DNA from: Kangsaoukella pontilimi
Lineage (GTDB): Bacteria; Pseudomonadota; Alphaproteobacteria; Rhodobacterales; Rhodobacteraceae
Length of the DNA: 64,000 nucleotides
Direction: 5' to 3'
NCBI RefSeq assembly: GCF_009830125.1
Contig: NZ_WUPT01000002.1
Coordinates: forward strand, 1 to 64,000
The notes under the pieces were generated by a model, which saw nothing but the letters and a program-made list of their open reading frames with translations, was not told where the DNA came from and made no database searches. The translations under genes were made by a program, and so were the position numbers. Every line of letters begins with the position of its first letter. Within the stretch, counting starts at the first letter, position 1. Below are positions 48,174 to 56,011 of this stretch, in pieces.

Positions 48174-48871
48174 GCCTTCCCTTGCTGCTCGTGCCGGGGA
48201 TGATGTGCGACGCCCGGCTGTTCGGCCCACAGATCGCCGCCTTGTCGGCAGATCGGCAGGTGACCGTGCCCGGTATCGATGGGCATGACACGATGGATGC
48301 GCTCGCCGCAGAAATCCTTGAAGACGCCCCACCGCGCTTCTGTCTGGCGGGTCTGTCCATGGGCGGCATCGTGGCGATGGAGATGCTGCGTCAGGCACCG
48401 GACCGGATCGCGGGGCTCGCCCTTCTGGATACGAACCCGCTCGCAGAAGCCGACCGCGTGAAAGCGCGGCGCGCGGGGCAGATGGACCGCGTCGCCGCCG
48501 GTGGGTTGAGGGCCGTCATGCGGGACGAGATGAAACCGCTCTACCTTGCCGATGGTCCCGACCGAAACGACATTCTCGCGCTTTGCATGGACATGGCCGA
48601 AGCGCTCGGGCCGGAGGTCTTCCTGCGTCAGTCCCGCGCGCTTCGTGACCGGATCGACCAGACCGAAACGCTTGCCCTGTATCGCGGACCTGCGCTGGTG
48701 CTCTGTGGTCGGCATGACGCGCTCTGCCCCGTGCATCGGCATGAGCTGATGCACTCCCTCATGCCGCAATCGCATCTTCAGGTCATCGAAGAGGCGGGCC
48801 ATCTGCCGACGCTCGAATGTCCCGATAAGACGACCGCCGCTCTGTCCCACTGGCTGGCCGAGACCGGGTGA
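48170..48871 (+). CDS. Alpha/beta hydrolase
   Basis: 233 residues: PLLLVPGMMCDARLFGPQ with the oxyanion region, nucleophile Ser in GLSMGG near 63-68, Asp in CGRHDALCP and catalytic His in EEAGHLPTLE. Probably an esterase, lactonase or thioester hydrolase acting late in the pathway. It is the last gene of the rightward operon and converges on the GNAT gene seven bases away. Confidence 0.88.
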   Translation: MSLPLLLVPGMMCDARLFGPQIAALSADRQVTVPGIDGHDTMDALAAEILEDAPPRFCLAGLSMGGIVAMEMLRQAPDRIAGLALLDTNPLAEADRVKARRAGQMDRVAAGGLRAVMRDEMKPLYLADGPDRNDILALCMDMAEALGPEVFLRQSRALRDRIDQTETLALYRGPALVLCGRHDALCPVHRHELMHSLMPQSHLQVIEEAGHLPTLECPDKTTAALSHWLAETG

Positions 48872-48878
48872 ACCGGTC

Positions 48879-49874
48879 TCACCGCTTGATCGACCAGACC
48901 ATTGCGGTCTCGTAGCCCGCGCGACGGAGCAGATCGACTTTCGAATGCCAGCCCGCCGGGCAGACGACGAACGCCGCGCCGACCCCGCGTGCGGCCAGCG
49001 CGCCCTCGGCGGCACGGAGAAGCGTCATTGCCCCCTGCCCTTCGCCGGCGAGGTGTTCGATGTCCGCGTAATCGACATGGTAGTAGTCGTCGATCACACC
49101 GGTGCCGACCACGTCATGCGCAGGCGGGAAATGGATACGGGATGCGGGTTGCGCAATCGCATAGCCATCGAGCGCGTCTGCGGTGCCCATCACCATCATG
49201 TCCCGGTCGGCCAGCGTCAGGCTGCGGGTCATCCAGGCGGCGAACCGCGCGTCAGCCTCGGCGTGGATTTCCCAGAACGGCTCGATCTCGAAAAGGGTAT
49301 GGCGATTCTCGGCGCTTCGGGCGACGATGCCGGGGATATCGGCCTCGGTCGCTGGGCGGACACCCGCCTGTGCGCCGCTATCGCCAAGATCGTTCCGGGA
49401 CAGGTACAGGGTCAGGGGCGCGAAGCCCGCTTCCTCGAACGCGCTTCGCCAGACCTCTCCCGTCACGAAGGTGGACAGCAACACCTGAGCGCCCGCCTCC
49501 CTCAGCGCGCGTTCACCCGCTGCGACAAGCGCCGTGACCGTACCGTCCGGAGCCTCGGGCGCGGCGTAGGAATCCGCCAAGATCAGGCCCGGCATCCCGA
49601 AGCGGCCCTTGTAGATCGGCGGCACCGGTAAAAGCATCGCGTGGACCACGCCAAGAAGATCATCGCCGTCCTCGGCCACCTGCCAGAACTGGCGGACCGG
49701 CTGGTCTTCGGCGGTGAGTGCATAGGCCAGCTCCTCTTCCACCCGATGCCGTGTGTTATCGGCAACGCCCCACAAGATCGGGTCGACGGCCGCACGCTCG
49801 CCCGCGTCCAGGAGCAGAAGGTCGGCAAGGCGCGGAATATCGTCCGGCGTAGCGTCACGAATTGAAAGGGTCAT
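48879..49874 (-). CDS. Tandem GNAT acetyltransferase-like protein
   Basis: 331 residues from the ATG at 49874. Two GNAT-like halves: the first starts LSIRDATPDDIPRLADLLLL, the second VRPATEADIPGIVARSAENR with a terminal GQGAMTLLRAAEGALAARGV acetyl-CoA-binding-like segment. The first half's pyrophosphate loop is poorly conserved, so it may be non-catalytic. Substrate unknown; divergent from the LysR gene. Confidence 0.75.
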   Translation of the reverse strand: MTLSIRDATPDDIPRLADLLLLDAGERAAVDPILWGVADNTRHRVEEELAYALTAEDQPVRQFWQVAEDGDDLLGVVHAMLLPVPPIYKGRFGMPGLILADSYAAPEAPDGTVTALVAAGERALREAGAQVLLSTFVTGEVWRSAFEEAGFAPLTLYLSRNDLGDSGAQAGVRPATEADIPGIVARSAENRHTLFEIEPFWEIHAEADARFAAWMTRSLTLADRDMMVMGTADALDGYAIAQPASRIHFPPAHDVVGTGVIDDYYHVDYADIEHLAGEGQGAMTLLRAAEGALAARGVGAAFVVCPAGWHSKVDLLRRAGYETAMVWSIKR

Positions 49875-49994
49875 CGTCGGTTCCCGAGCTTTGGCTGTCA
49901 AAAAGAGCCCTTCCCCTTATCGGCAACCACGTCGCGTTTGACAAAGCAGGACAATTCTCCGAGCGTTCAGAAAATCTAACGGCTTGAGGACTCT

Positions 49995-50870
49995 GTGCGA
50001 CATGTGAACCTGAATGCCCTGCGGGTCTTCACCGTGGTGGCCGAGCACGGAAACCTGCAGCGGGCGGCTGATAGGCTGAACCTGTCGCGAGGCGCCGTTT
50101 CGCAGCGGATCAAACAGCTCGAGGTCGATCTCGGCACTGTGCTTCTGGAACGCGGCGCACGGGGCGTGGCCCTGACCGAGGACGGCGAACGCTGCCGTGC
50201 CGCGATGGTCGAGGCGCTTTCCCTCATCGAGACCGCGCTGTCCGGCATCGGTGACAAGGATGGGACGATCACGATCCACCTCGGCTCTTCAACGGCGACA
50301 AAATGGCTGATGCCGCGGATGGACCGCTTTCGCGCCGAATTCCCCGACGTGGCACTGACCACCGAAATCCACGAAACACGACTGAGGCGAAGCCTGGGTC
50401 CGAACGAATTAGCGATATGGCCGGGAAGCGCGCCTGACGGAAATCCTGCGCATCTGTCTTGCGTGCTCACCGAAATTCGCCTTGTCGCCGTATGCGCGCC
50501 GAGCTTGGCCCGACCGGCGGGCACGCTGGACACCGCAGCGCTTCTTGCCCTGCCGTTTCTGCAGGACGCCAATCGTCACTGGGACAGGCTGGTAGAAGAG
50601 AGCGGAGCCAAGAAACAGGCGAAGCCTCTGAACGTGGACCGGTCCGCGCTGGCGCTCGATGCGGCGATCAACGGGCACGGGGTCGCCATCGCGCCGGCCT
50701 ACATGGTCGAAGCAGACATTGCCCGTGGAAGGCTTAGCGAGATCTGGTCCGATCCCGAACCGCCCCGACAGCAGCTTTACCTGTCATGGTCACGCGAGGA
50801 TTTAGGGCATCGAACCGCGGGAAAGGTCGTGGACTGGATTCGCGCCGGTTTCGGACATCCGTGCGAATAA
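49995..50870 (+). CDS. LysR family transcriptional regulator
   Basis: About 291 residues from a GTG at 49995 (or GTG at 50004): N-terminal helix-turn-helix (LNALRVFTVVAEHGNLQRAA, LNLSRGAVSQRIKQLE), then an effector domain with TIHLGSSTATKWLMPRMDRF, resembling the GcvA group. A natural target is the divergent GNAT gene. It ends ten bases from the convergent sensor kinase gene. Confidence 0.88.
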   Translation: MRHVNLNALRVFTVVAEHGNLQRAADRLNLSRGAVSQRIKQLEVDLGTVLLERGARGVALTEDGERCRAAMVEALSLIETALSGIGDKDGTITIHLGSSTATKWLMPRMDRFRAEFPDVALTTEIHETRLRRSLGPNELAIWPGSAPDGNPAHLSCVLTEIRLVAVCAPSLARPAGTLDTAALLALPFLQDANRHWDRLVEESGAKKQAKPLNVDRSALALDAAINGHGVAIAPAYMVEADIARGRLSEIWSDPEPPRQQLYLSWSREDLGHRTAGKVVDWIRAGFGHPCE

Positions 50871-50880
50871 GCGACCCAGG

Positions 50881-52365
50881 CTATTCGATGCTTGCGAGGT
50901 CGATCTCGAGCTTCGAAAGATATGTCTCGCCCTCGTCGGTGCTGATCGTCGCGCCAAGGTTCTCGGCCATCTGCGCAACCAAGCGCGACCCGATCCCTGT
51001 CGAAGGAATCCGTCTGATGCTGCCGGGATCGAGAACGGTATTCGACACCTCGAGCGTCAGTAAGTCTTCCACAATCCTCAGCCGCACGTGGATGGGTTCC
51101 GAGCTGTCCGGGTGGAAGCCATATTTCAGTGCGTTCGTCAGCATTTCGTTGATGATCAGGCCAAGGGACACCGCTGGCTGGCTGCCGACGAAAACCTCCC
51201 TGTCGCCCAGATCTGGAATCAGCCTGTCCGTGCCAATGGCCACGCTTCGAAGGGTGTGATCGACAAGCTGACGTATAAGTTGGTTCAGTGACACCTGCAG
51301 ATCGGATGCGGTCATCTGCATCAGACCGTGGACGGCAGAGACTGCCTCGATCCGCTCCGCGATCCCATTCAGGACGCCAACGAGGTCTTCAAGACTTGCA
51401 TCATCGCCCTGCTTCACAAGGCTGCGACGCTCGACATTTATCATGGCCAGGGACAGCATCAGGCTGTTCTTGATCCGGTGGTTCGCCTCTTCGACCAGAG
51501 CCGTCTTCATCTGGTTTTCGCGGTCGAGCTGACGGCGTTGACGCTCGATATCCGTGAAGTCCGCGAAGGTGCCGACCAGTTTCCGGCGGCGGTCATGTGG
51601 ATCGATGACCACTTCCCCGCGGATACGCAGAAACCGCTCGGTTCCATCGGGGCGATTGACGCGGTAGTCGAAGGCAGCGATTTCACCGCGCGGTGCGGCA
51701 AATACCCGGTCGACCTCGGCATAGACCGCTGGCAAGTCCTCGGGGTCGACCCGCTCGAAAAACGGCCCAGCAAGATCACCCGCCTCGCCCGGAGCGAATC
51801 CGAACATCTCGTCCACAGCCTCGCTTCGATCGAAGCGGCCGCTGCTGGGGTCGAACGTGAAATAACTGACGGCGGTCGTGGCGACGGCGGATCGTTTTTC
51901 CGCCGAGGAGAGCTCTTCCGAGAGAACGCGGTCTGTGACATCGCGGGCGATTTGGAGGATGGCCACCGTCTCGCCTTCTTCCACGATGGGCGACATCTGG
52001 ATCTTCCAGTAGCGCTCTTCGTAGTCTCCCGCCTCATTCACAAGATCATAGCGGTATGGACCGATACTGACTGGCGCGCCCGTCTCCAGAATGGCGCGCA
52101 CGGTCGAGCGGATCGCGTCCATCGCGGCGTCGCCGCCTTCCTCGTCGGTGGGCGGAAAGGCCTCGAACATGCCGCGACCGGCGATATCCAGATCGGGCGT
52201 TGCCGTCATCTCGACATGCGCCGGGTTTCGCCAAAGAAGTGTGAGATTCTGGTTGGGTTCGAAAATCAGGGCAGCGAAGGGTGCAGTTTCGAGTGCCTTG
52301 CCAGCAAGGCGCAGCACGTTCTCAGCTGCATTGGCAGACGCCCAAGATACAGAAACATCCACCAC
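50881..52365 (-). CDS. Soluble PAS-HisKA_2 sensor histidine kinase
   Basis: 494 residues, no membrane segment: a PAS-like domain about 20-145, a second PAS about 165-275 (FGFAPGEAGDL, YRVNRPDGTERFLRIRGEV), then the HisKA_2 dimerisation box with H296 in EEANHRIKNSL and a HATPase domain (NEMLTNALKYGF). Kinases of this HWE/HisKA_2 group often feed the PhyR-NepR-EcfG general stress response, which fits the stress promoters that follow, but PhyR itself is not in the window. Confidence 0.87.
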   Translation of the reverse strand: MVDVSVSWASANAAENVLRLAGKALETAPFAALIFEPNQNLTLLWRNPAHVEMTATPDLDIAGRGMFEAFPPTDEEGGDAAMDAIRSTVRAILETGAPVSIGPYRYDLVNEAGDYEERYWKIQMSPIVEEGETVAILQIARDVTDRVLSEELSSAEKRSAVATTAVSYFTFDPSSGRFDRSEAVDEMFGFAPGEAGDLAGPFFERVDPEDLPAVYAEVDRVFAAPRGEIAAFDYRVNRPDGTERFLRIRGEVVIDPHDRRRKLVGTFADFTDIERQRRQLDRENQMKTALVEEANHRIKNSLMLSLAMINVERRSLVKQGDDASLEDLVGVLNGIAERIEAVSAVHGLMQMTASDLQVSLNQLIRQLVDHTLRSVAIGTDRLIPDLGDREVFVGSQPAVSLGLIINEMLTNALKYGFHPDSSEPIHVRLRIVEDLLTLEVSNTVLDPGSIRRIPSTGIGSRLVAQMAENLGATISTDEGETYLSKLEIDLASIE

Positions 52366-52530
52366 ACTTTTCCTCGCTTACACGCGCAGAAACTATCTCA
52401 TTGGCGGGCGCATTCAAGAGTTTGCACAGAGCGTTTTTCGCCCGGAACCCTCAAGACCTAGAGAAAACGACCGCCGCACAACGGAGTGCGGCGGACTTGG
52501 GCGCATACATCGCGATTTATCTCAGGAAAT

Positions 52531-53196
52531 TTACTCTTCGCGGATCAAATTACCTTCGGAGACACCTCTTTCCGACAGCAGTTCGGCCACGGCGTCTTCC
52601 ATCGGCGGCGGGCCGCAGAGGTAAAAACGGCCCGAGAAATCATCCACGACATCGTCGAGGAGCGACCCGTCAACCTGACCCTTGCGAAGACCGTCCCGCG
52701 CGCCTTCTGCCACCACGAATGTGGTCTTCAGATCGGGCAGCGTCTCCCAAAGCGGACGAAGGATGATGTCCTCCGGTGCGCGGTTGGCAAAGATCAGATG
52801 GCATCCCTTCAGCGAGCCATGGCGTTCGCGGTGGCGAAGAATGCCGAGGAAGGGCGTGATTCCCGCACCGCCCGCGATGAACACGCCCGGACCCTTGTCC
52901 TCGATTGCGCCCCAGGCATCGTCGATCAGAACCGAGTCACCAGGGACCAGACCTGGCAGCTTTTCGGTGACGCCATCATGGTCGGGATAAGATTTGATCG
53001 TGAAAGACAGGATACCGGCGTCGGGATCGGAGGTGAACGTGAACGGTCTCTTCTCGTCGCGCCATCCGTCCCGGTCGAGCGCCATTTCGGTCGCTTGGCC
53101 GGGCGTGAACGAATAGCCGTCCGGCTTGTCGAAAATATAGGTTTTCACATCCGGCGTCAGCGGAACCGTTTCGAGCAGGGTCAGTCGGTGCGTCAT
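52531..53196 (-). CDS. Ferredoxin-NADP reductase-like flavoprotein
   Basis: 221 residues from the ATG at 53196; a much longer frame upstream runs antisense to the topoisomerase gene and is rejected. FAD-binding RPFTFTSDPD near 50-59, NAD-binding GGAGITPFLGIL near 110-121, and CGPPPMEDAV at the C-terminal side place it in the FNR family. There is no fused ferredoxin domain. An EcfG-like promoter (GGAAC-N16-TGTT) lies upstream on the minus strand, divergent from the topoisomerase promoter. Confidence 0.87.
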   Translation of the reverse strand: MTHRLTLLETVPLTPDVKTYIFDKPDGYSFTPGQATEMALDRDGWRDEKRPFTFTSDPDAGILSFTIKSYPDHDGVTEKLPGLVPGDSVLIDDAWGAIEDKGPGVFIAGGAGITPFLGILRHRERHGSLKGCHLIFANRAPEDIILRPLWETLPDLKTTFVVAEGARDGLRKGQVDGSLLDDVVDDFSGRFYLCGPPPMEDAVAELLSERGVSEGNLIREE

Positions 53197-53237
53197 TCGG
53201 TGTCCTTTCGGTCTTTGTCTTTGCTGTTCGATGACCC

Positions 53238-53262
53238 AACAAAGCGGCGCAGACACGGTTCC
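53238..53262 (-). promoter_or_regulatory. EcfG-like stress promoter of the flavoprotein gene
   Basis: Minus strand GGAAC (53262-53258), 16 bases, TGTT (53241-53238); one mismatch to GGAAC-N16-CGTT. It ends four bases from the -35 element of the divergent topoisomerase promoter. Confidence 0.6.
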
Positions 53263-53265
53263 GAG

Positions 53266-53290
53266 GGAACGCGCGGGGCGTGACGGCGTT
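53266..53290 (+). promoter_or_regulatory. EcfG-type stress promoter of topoisomerase IB
   Basis: Exact GGAAC (53266-53270), 16 bases, CGTT (53287-53290). The ATG at 53299 is eight bases beyond the -10 element, so the transcript should be leaderless or nearly so. Confidence 0.75.
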
Positions 53291-53298
53291 CTCCGCTC

Positions 53299-54291
53299 AT
53301 GAGCGAGCTTGTCTTCTATCCCGATGACCGTCCCGGCTTCACGCGTATCCGGCGCGGACGAGGCTTCAGCTATCGTGCCCCCGACGGCACGCGGGTCGGT
53401 TGCCAGGAGACGCGGCAACGCCTGGAAAAGCTCGCTGTCCCGCCGGCATATGAGAGCGTTTGGATCAGCCCCAAGATCAACGGTCACCTGCGCGCTTCCG
53501 GACGCGACGACCGCGCGCGCAAGCAGTACATGTACCATCCCGACTGGACCCGTCTGCGCGATGCCAAGAAGTTCGACCGCCTTGCAGAGTTCGGCGCGGC
53601 TCTGCCCGCGCTCCGGCGCTGGATCGGTCGGAACCTGAAAGGCGAGATCGGCGCGCGGGACACCGCCGTCGCCGCCGCGCTTGCGCTCATCGACCGCCTT
53701 TCCATGCGTGTGGGCAACCCGGAATACAGCCGAGAGAACGGAAGCTACGCCGCAACGACGCTGACGGCCCGGCACCTGACGTGCGAGGACAGATCGGTGC
53801 AACTGAGCTGGCCCGCCAAGGGCGGGCGCAGCGTCGAGAAGCCGGTCACCGGCAGACTTCTCCGCGAGGTTCTCGACGCGATGGCGAAGGCACCCGGACG
53901 ACAGCTTCTGATCTGGAATGACAACGGTCGCACGAGAGCTGTTCGCGCCTCCGACCTCAATGCGCGGGTAGCCGAGATTGCCGGCGACGGGTTCTCCGCC
54001 AAGACCTTTCGGACATGGAACGGAAGCCACGCCGCCTTTCTTGCTGCCACCCGAAGTGACGACGCCCCCACCATCGCCAGTCTGACCGAAGCAGCGGCAG
54101 AGCGATTGCACAACACGCCAGCCATTGCGCGGTCCAGCTACGTGCATCCCGCCATTCTGGACGCGCGCGAAACGCTGCCCGGCAACATGCTTCAGGACGC
54201 GCCGAGCGGCCTGCGGAGGGGAGAGGCCGAGCTTCAGGTCTTTCTCAACGACGCACCCTCTCTCGCCGGCGATATTCTGCTTGTCGAGTGA
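53299..54291 (+). CDS. DNA topoisomerase IB (poxvirus-like)
   Basis: 330 residues: the KQYMYHPDW segment near 75-83, an active-site Arg region RLSMRVGNPEY, FRTWNGSHAAF near 237-247, and the nucleophile Y281 in SSYVHP. Bacterial members of this small type IB family relax supercoils. The start at 53299 is supported by a promoter immediately upstream, giving a leaderless message. Genes of this type are often in general stress regulons of alphaproteobacteria. Confidence 0.93.
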   Translation: MSELVFYPDDRPGFTRIRRGRGFSYRAPDGTRVGCQETRQRLEKLAVPPAYESVWISPKINGHLRASGRDDRARKQYMYHPDWTRLRDAKKFDRLAEFGAALPALRRWIGRNLKGEIGARDTAVAAALALIDRLSMRVGNPEYSRENGSYAATTLTARHLTCEDRSVQLSWPAKGGRSVEKPVTGRLLREVLDAMAKAPGRQLLIWNDNGRTRAVRASDLNARVAEIAGDGFSAKTFRTWNGSHAAFLAATRSDDAPTIASLTEAAAERLHNTPAIARSSYVHPAILDARETLPGNMLQDAPSGLRRGEAELQVFLNDAPSLAGDILLVE

Positions 54292-54330
54292 CGTCGTGGA
54301 ACCATTTGTCTGCCCGGTGCTTTAGCGGGC

Positions 54331-55299
54331 ATGACAAACGGTTTTGATGGCGGTCTTCCCGCCGCACTTCCCTGCCCTATCGATGCCGACGGCAAACGTC
54401 GCCTCATCGGCATCGAAATCGAATTTGCGGGCCTTTCCGCTTCCGATGCTGCCGCCATCCTCGCGCGTGCGACCGGCGGACGGGCTTTCCAAACAGACGA
54501 TGGCTGGCGTTGCGAGACGCCCCTCTTCGGAACCTGCGATCTTTCTCTTGATACCGCGTGGCGGGGGACGCTTGCCACTCTGGGCGGCACCGGTGTGCTT
54601 GACCTCGCGCAAAGCGTGGTTCCGGTGGAACTTGTCACCGAGCCTTTCGATCCGAAGCATCTGCCCGCGTTTGACGCGGCGCTCGAAGCGCTGCGGGATG
54701 CGGGGGCGGCAGGATCACGCGGATCGCTCATGCATTGCCTCGGGGTTCATCTGAACGTGGACGCCGCGTCGCTCAACGCTCCCCATATCGCTGCCGTAGC
54801 ACGGGCCTATGCGCTGCTAGAGCCTCTCTTGCGCGCCGATATGGGGCTGGATGGCCCGAGCCAAGCCCTGCCCTTCGTCGATCCGTATCCCGAAGAACTG
54901 ACGGATGCGCTGACGATGGACTTGGGCGGTGGCCTCGCTGTTCTCGCAGATCTCTATCTTCGGCACACTCGATCGCAACACCACGGGCTCGACCTATTGC
55001 CGCTTCTGGCCCACGCGCTTCCGGACAAAGTCCGAGACGCAGTCGGATATGACGAGAATATCGCGCCGCGCCCGGCGTGGCACTATCGCTTGCCCGAAAG
55101 CCGTATCGATGAGCCCGGCGGGAGCATTAGCCGGGAGTGGCACTATTGGTGCATGGTCGAGGCCGTGGCGAAGAACCCGGCATGTCTCTCTGCCCTCTGC
55201 CGCGCATGGGCCCGCTATCGGGCCGGTGGCGGGGAGCGGGACTGGGTGACGGTAAGCCGCTCTGTTCTGGACGCGGGCCAGAACGCCGTCGCTGCATGA
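54331..55299 (+). CDS. Amidoligase family protein
   Basis: 322 residues with the amidoligase pattern: RRLIGIEIEFAGL at the start (Glu pair as metal ligands), LVTEPFD, HCLGVHLNVD and a late SREWHYWCMVEAVAKNPA. The family is related to glutamine synthetase-like carboxylate-amine ligases that modify peptides or cell-wall components. Its usual partner, a class I glutamine amidotransferase-like hydrolase, is not present; only a 30-codon frame starting at 55296 follows. A weak stress-promoter match (GGAAC-N16-GCTT at 54298) precedes it. Confidence 0.82.
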   Translation: MTNGFDGGLPAALPCPIDADGKRRLIGIEIEFAGLSASDAAAILARATGGRAFQTDDGWRCETPLFGTCDLSLDTAWRGTLATLGGTGVLDLAQSVVPVELVTEPFDPKHLPAFDAALEALRDAGAAGSRGSLMHCLGVHLNVDAASLNAPHIAAVARAYALLEPLLRADMGLDGPSQALPFVDPYPEELTDALTMDLGGGLAVLADLYLRHTRSQHHGLDLLPLLAHALPDKVRDAVGYDENIAPRPAWHYRLPESRIDEPGGSISREWHYWCMVEAVAKNPACLSALCRAWARYRAGGGERDWVTVSRSVLDAGQNAVAA

Positions 55300-55388
55300 G
55301 CCGGACTACCATTGGTTTCATCGACCCGAAACGGAACCAGCCGCCTGCCGCTACGTTGATCAATAGAAGTGGCAGCAAGGCTGCCTGA
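55296..55388 (+). pseudogene. Possible remnant start of an amidotransferase gene
   Basis: A 30-residue frame overlaps the amidoligase stop as ATGA and begins MSRTTIGFI, like the first residues of the gamma-glutamyl hydrolase-type partner (M-x-R-P-x-I-G-I), then loses similarity and stops. The exact stress promoter at 55333-55357 lies inside it. It may be chance. Confidence 0.25.
55333..55357 (+). promoter_or_regulatory. EcfG-type stress promoter before a structured leader
   Basis: Exact GGAAC (55333-55337), 16 bases, CGTT (55354-55357). The next start codon is at 55543, about 180 bases on, so the transcript would carry a long leader. Confidence 0.7.
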
Positions 55389-55542
55389 AACGAAGCAGGC
55401 CAGTCCGACAGGCGAGATGAACGACGCGATTTCGGGATCGCGCCTGTCTTTCCGGAGATTCCCGTAGAGACGGGACGAACGGGGCAAGTTCCCCTCTCCG
55501 GAGGTTCCTGGCCGAGATACTCGATACCGATGGAGATTGAAC
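55365..55542 (+). other. Structured leader RNA upstream of the 51-residue protein
   Basis: Several stems can form: GCCTG/CAGGC (55383-55400), GACAGGCG/CGCCTGTC (55407-55448) enclosing GCGAT/ATCGC, CCCGT/ACGGG (55461-55474), GGGG/CCCC (55481-55494). No terminator separates them from the gene. It could be a regulated leader or a small RNA processed from it. Confidence 0.4.
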
Positions 55543-55698
55543 ATGGATGGAAGTTTTTTGCTCATTTTGCTTGCGATCGTGACGCTCGGGGCGGTGATGG
55601 CATTTGCCCTGTATTCCAAAAAGCGCACGCAGGACCGTCTTGAAGATGACGACGCGCCGAAGTCGACGCTGGCTGCAGACACGCCGGACCACCGTTGA
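55543..55698 (+). CDS. Small single-pass membrane protein (51 residues)
   Basis: Translation begins MDGSFLLILLAIVTLGAVMA, a membrane helix at residues 4-23, followed by a charged tail (YSKKRTQDRLEDDDAPKST). A GGAG at 55532-55535 precedes the ATG and a strong terminator follows the stop by 27 bases. The exact stress promoter at 55333 suggests it is made under general stress. No known family comes to mind. Confidence 0.7.
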   Translation: MDGSFLLILLAIVTLGAVMAFALYSKKRTQDRLEDDDAPKSTLAADTPDHR

Positions 55699-55724
55699 GC
55701 ACCACTATGCGTCAGAAAGAAACG

Positions 55725-55755
55725 AGGCCCGGAGCATCAGCTCCGGGCCTTTTTT
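55725..55755 (+). terminator. Rho-independent terminator after the 51-residue protein
   Basis: Perfect 11-bp stem AGGCCCGGAGC/GCTCCGGGCCT with loop atca, followed by a run of T to 55755. Confidence 0.93.
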
Positions 55756-55919
55756 CACCCACCCAAACCACTAACAAAGAACGCTTCGACATCTGTCTTT
55801 CGCAATGTCCGCCGTCCCCGACGGGGGCGCTCTGGCGCATGTAAGTTAAACGCCACGAGGCGTGTCGGGTTCCGTCAGCCGCAGGTGTTTTTTTAACAAC
55901 CGGACAGACACTGTGCGCC

Positions 55920-55944
55920 GGAACCCTTGCTCGGCTGATGGGTT
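55920..55944 (+). promoter_or_regulatory. EcfG-like stress promoter of exoD
   Basis: GGAAC (55920-55924), 16 bases, GGTT (55941-55944); one mismatch to CGTT, with the conserved GTT kept. Confidence 0.55.
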
Positions 55945-56011
55945 CATTGAGCAGGACGGACCGATGGCATTTCACGCTCTTGCCTGTCCTGAAAGGAACG
56001 GTTTCAAGACG

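Larger units (their letters stand above)
55699..56011 (+). other. 313-base gap: terminator and exoD control region
   Basis: Contains the terminator at 55725-55755 and the stress-promoter match at 55920. Between them (about 55760-55915) I see no gene or clear structure. Confidence 0.5.

Noticed and set aside
52453-52477. GGAAC upstream of the sensor kinase
   Set aside because: It is on the plus strand, facing away from the kinase gene, and AAAC follows at the -10 position.
53197-54147. A long N-terminal extension of the flavoprotein gene
   Set aside because: It runs antisense to topoisomerase IB; the FNR domain starts at 53196 and a stress-type promoter lies inside the extension.
54298-54322. 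GGAAC-N16-GCTT before the amidoligase gene
   Set aside because: Only the -35 half matches well; listed in the gene entry as weak but not called a promoter.
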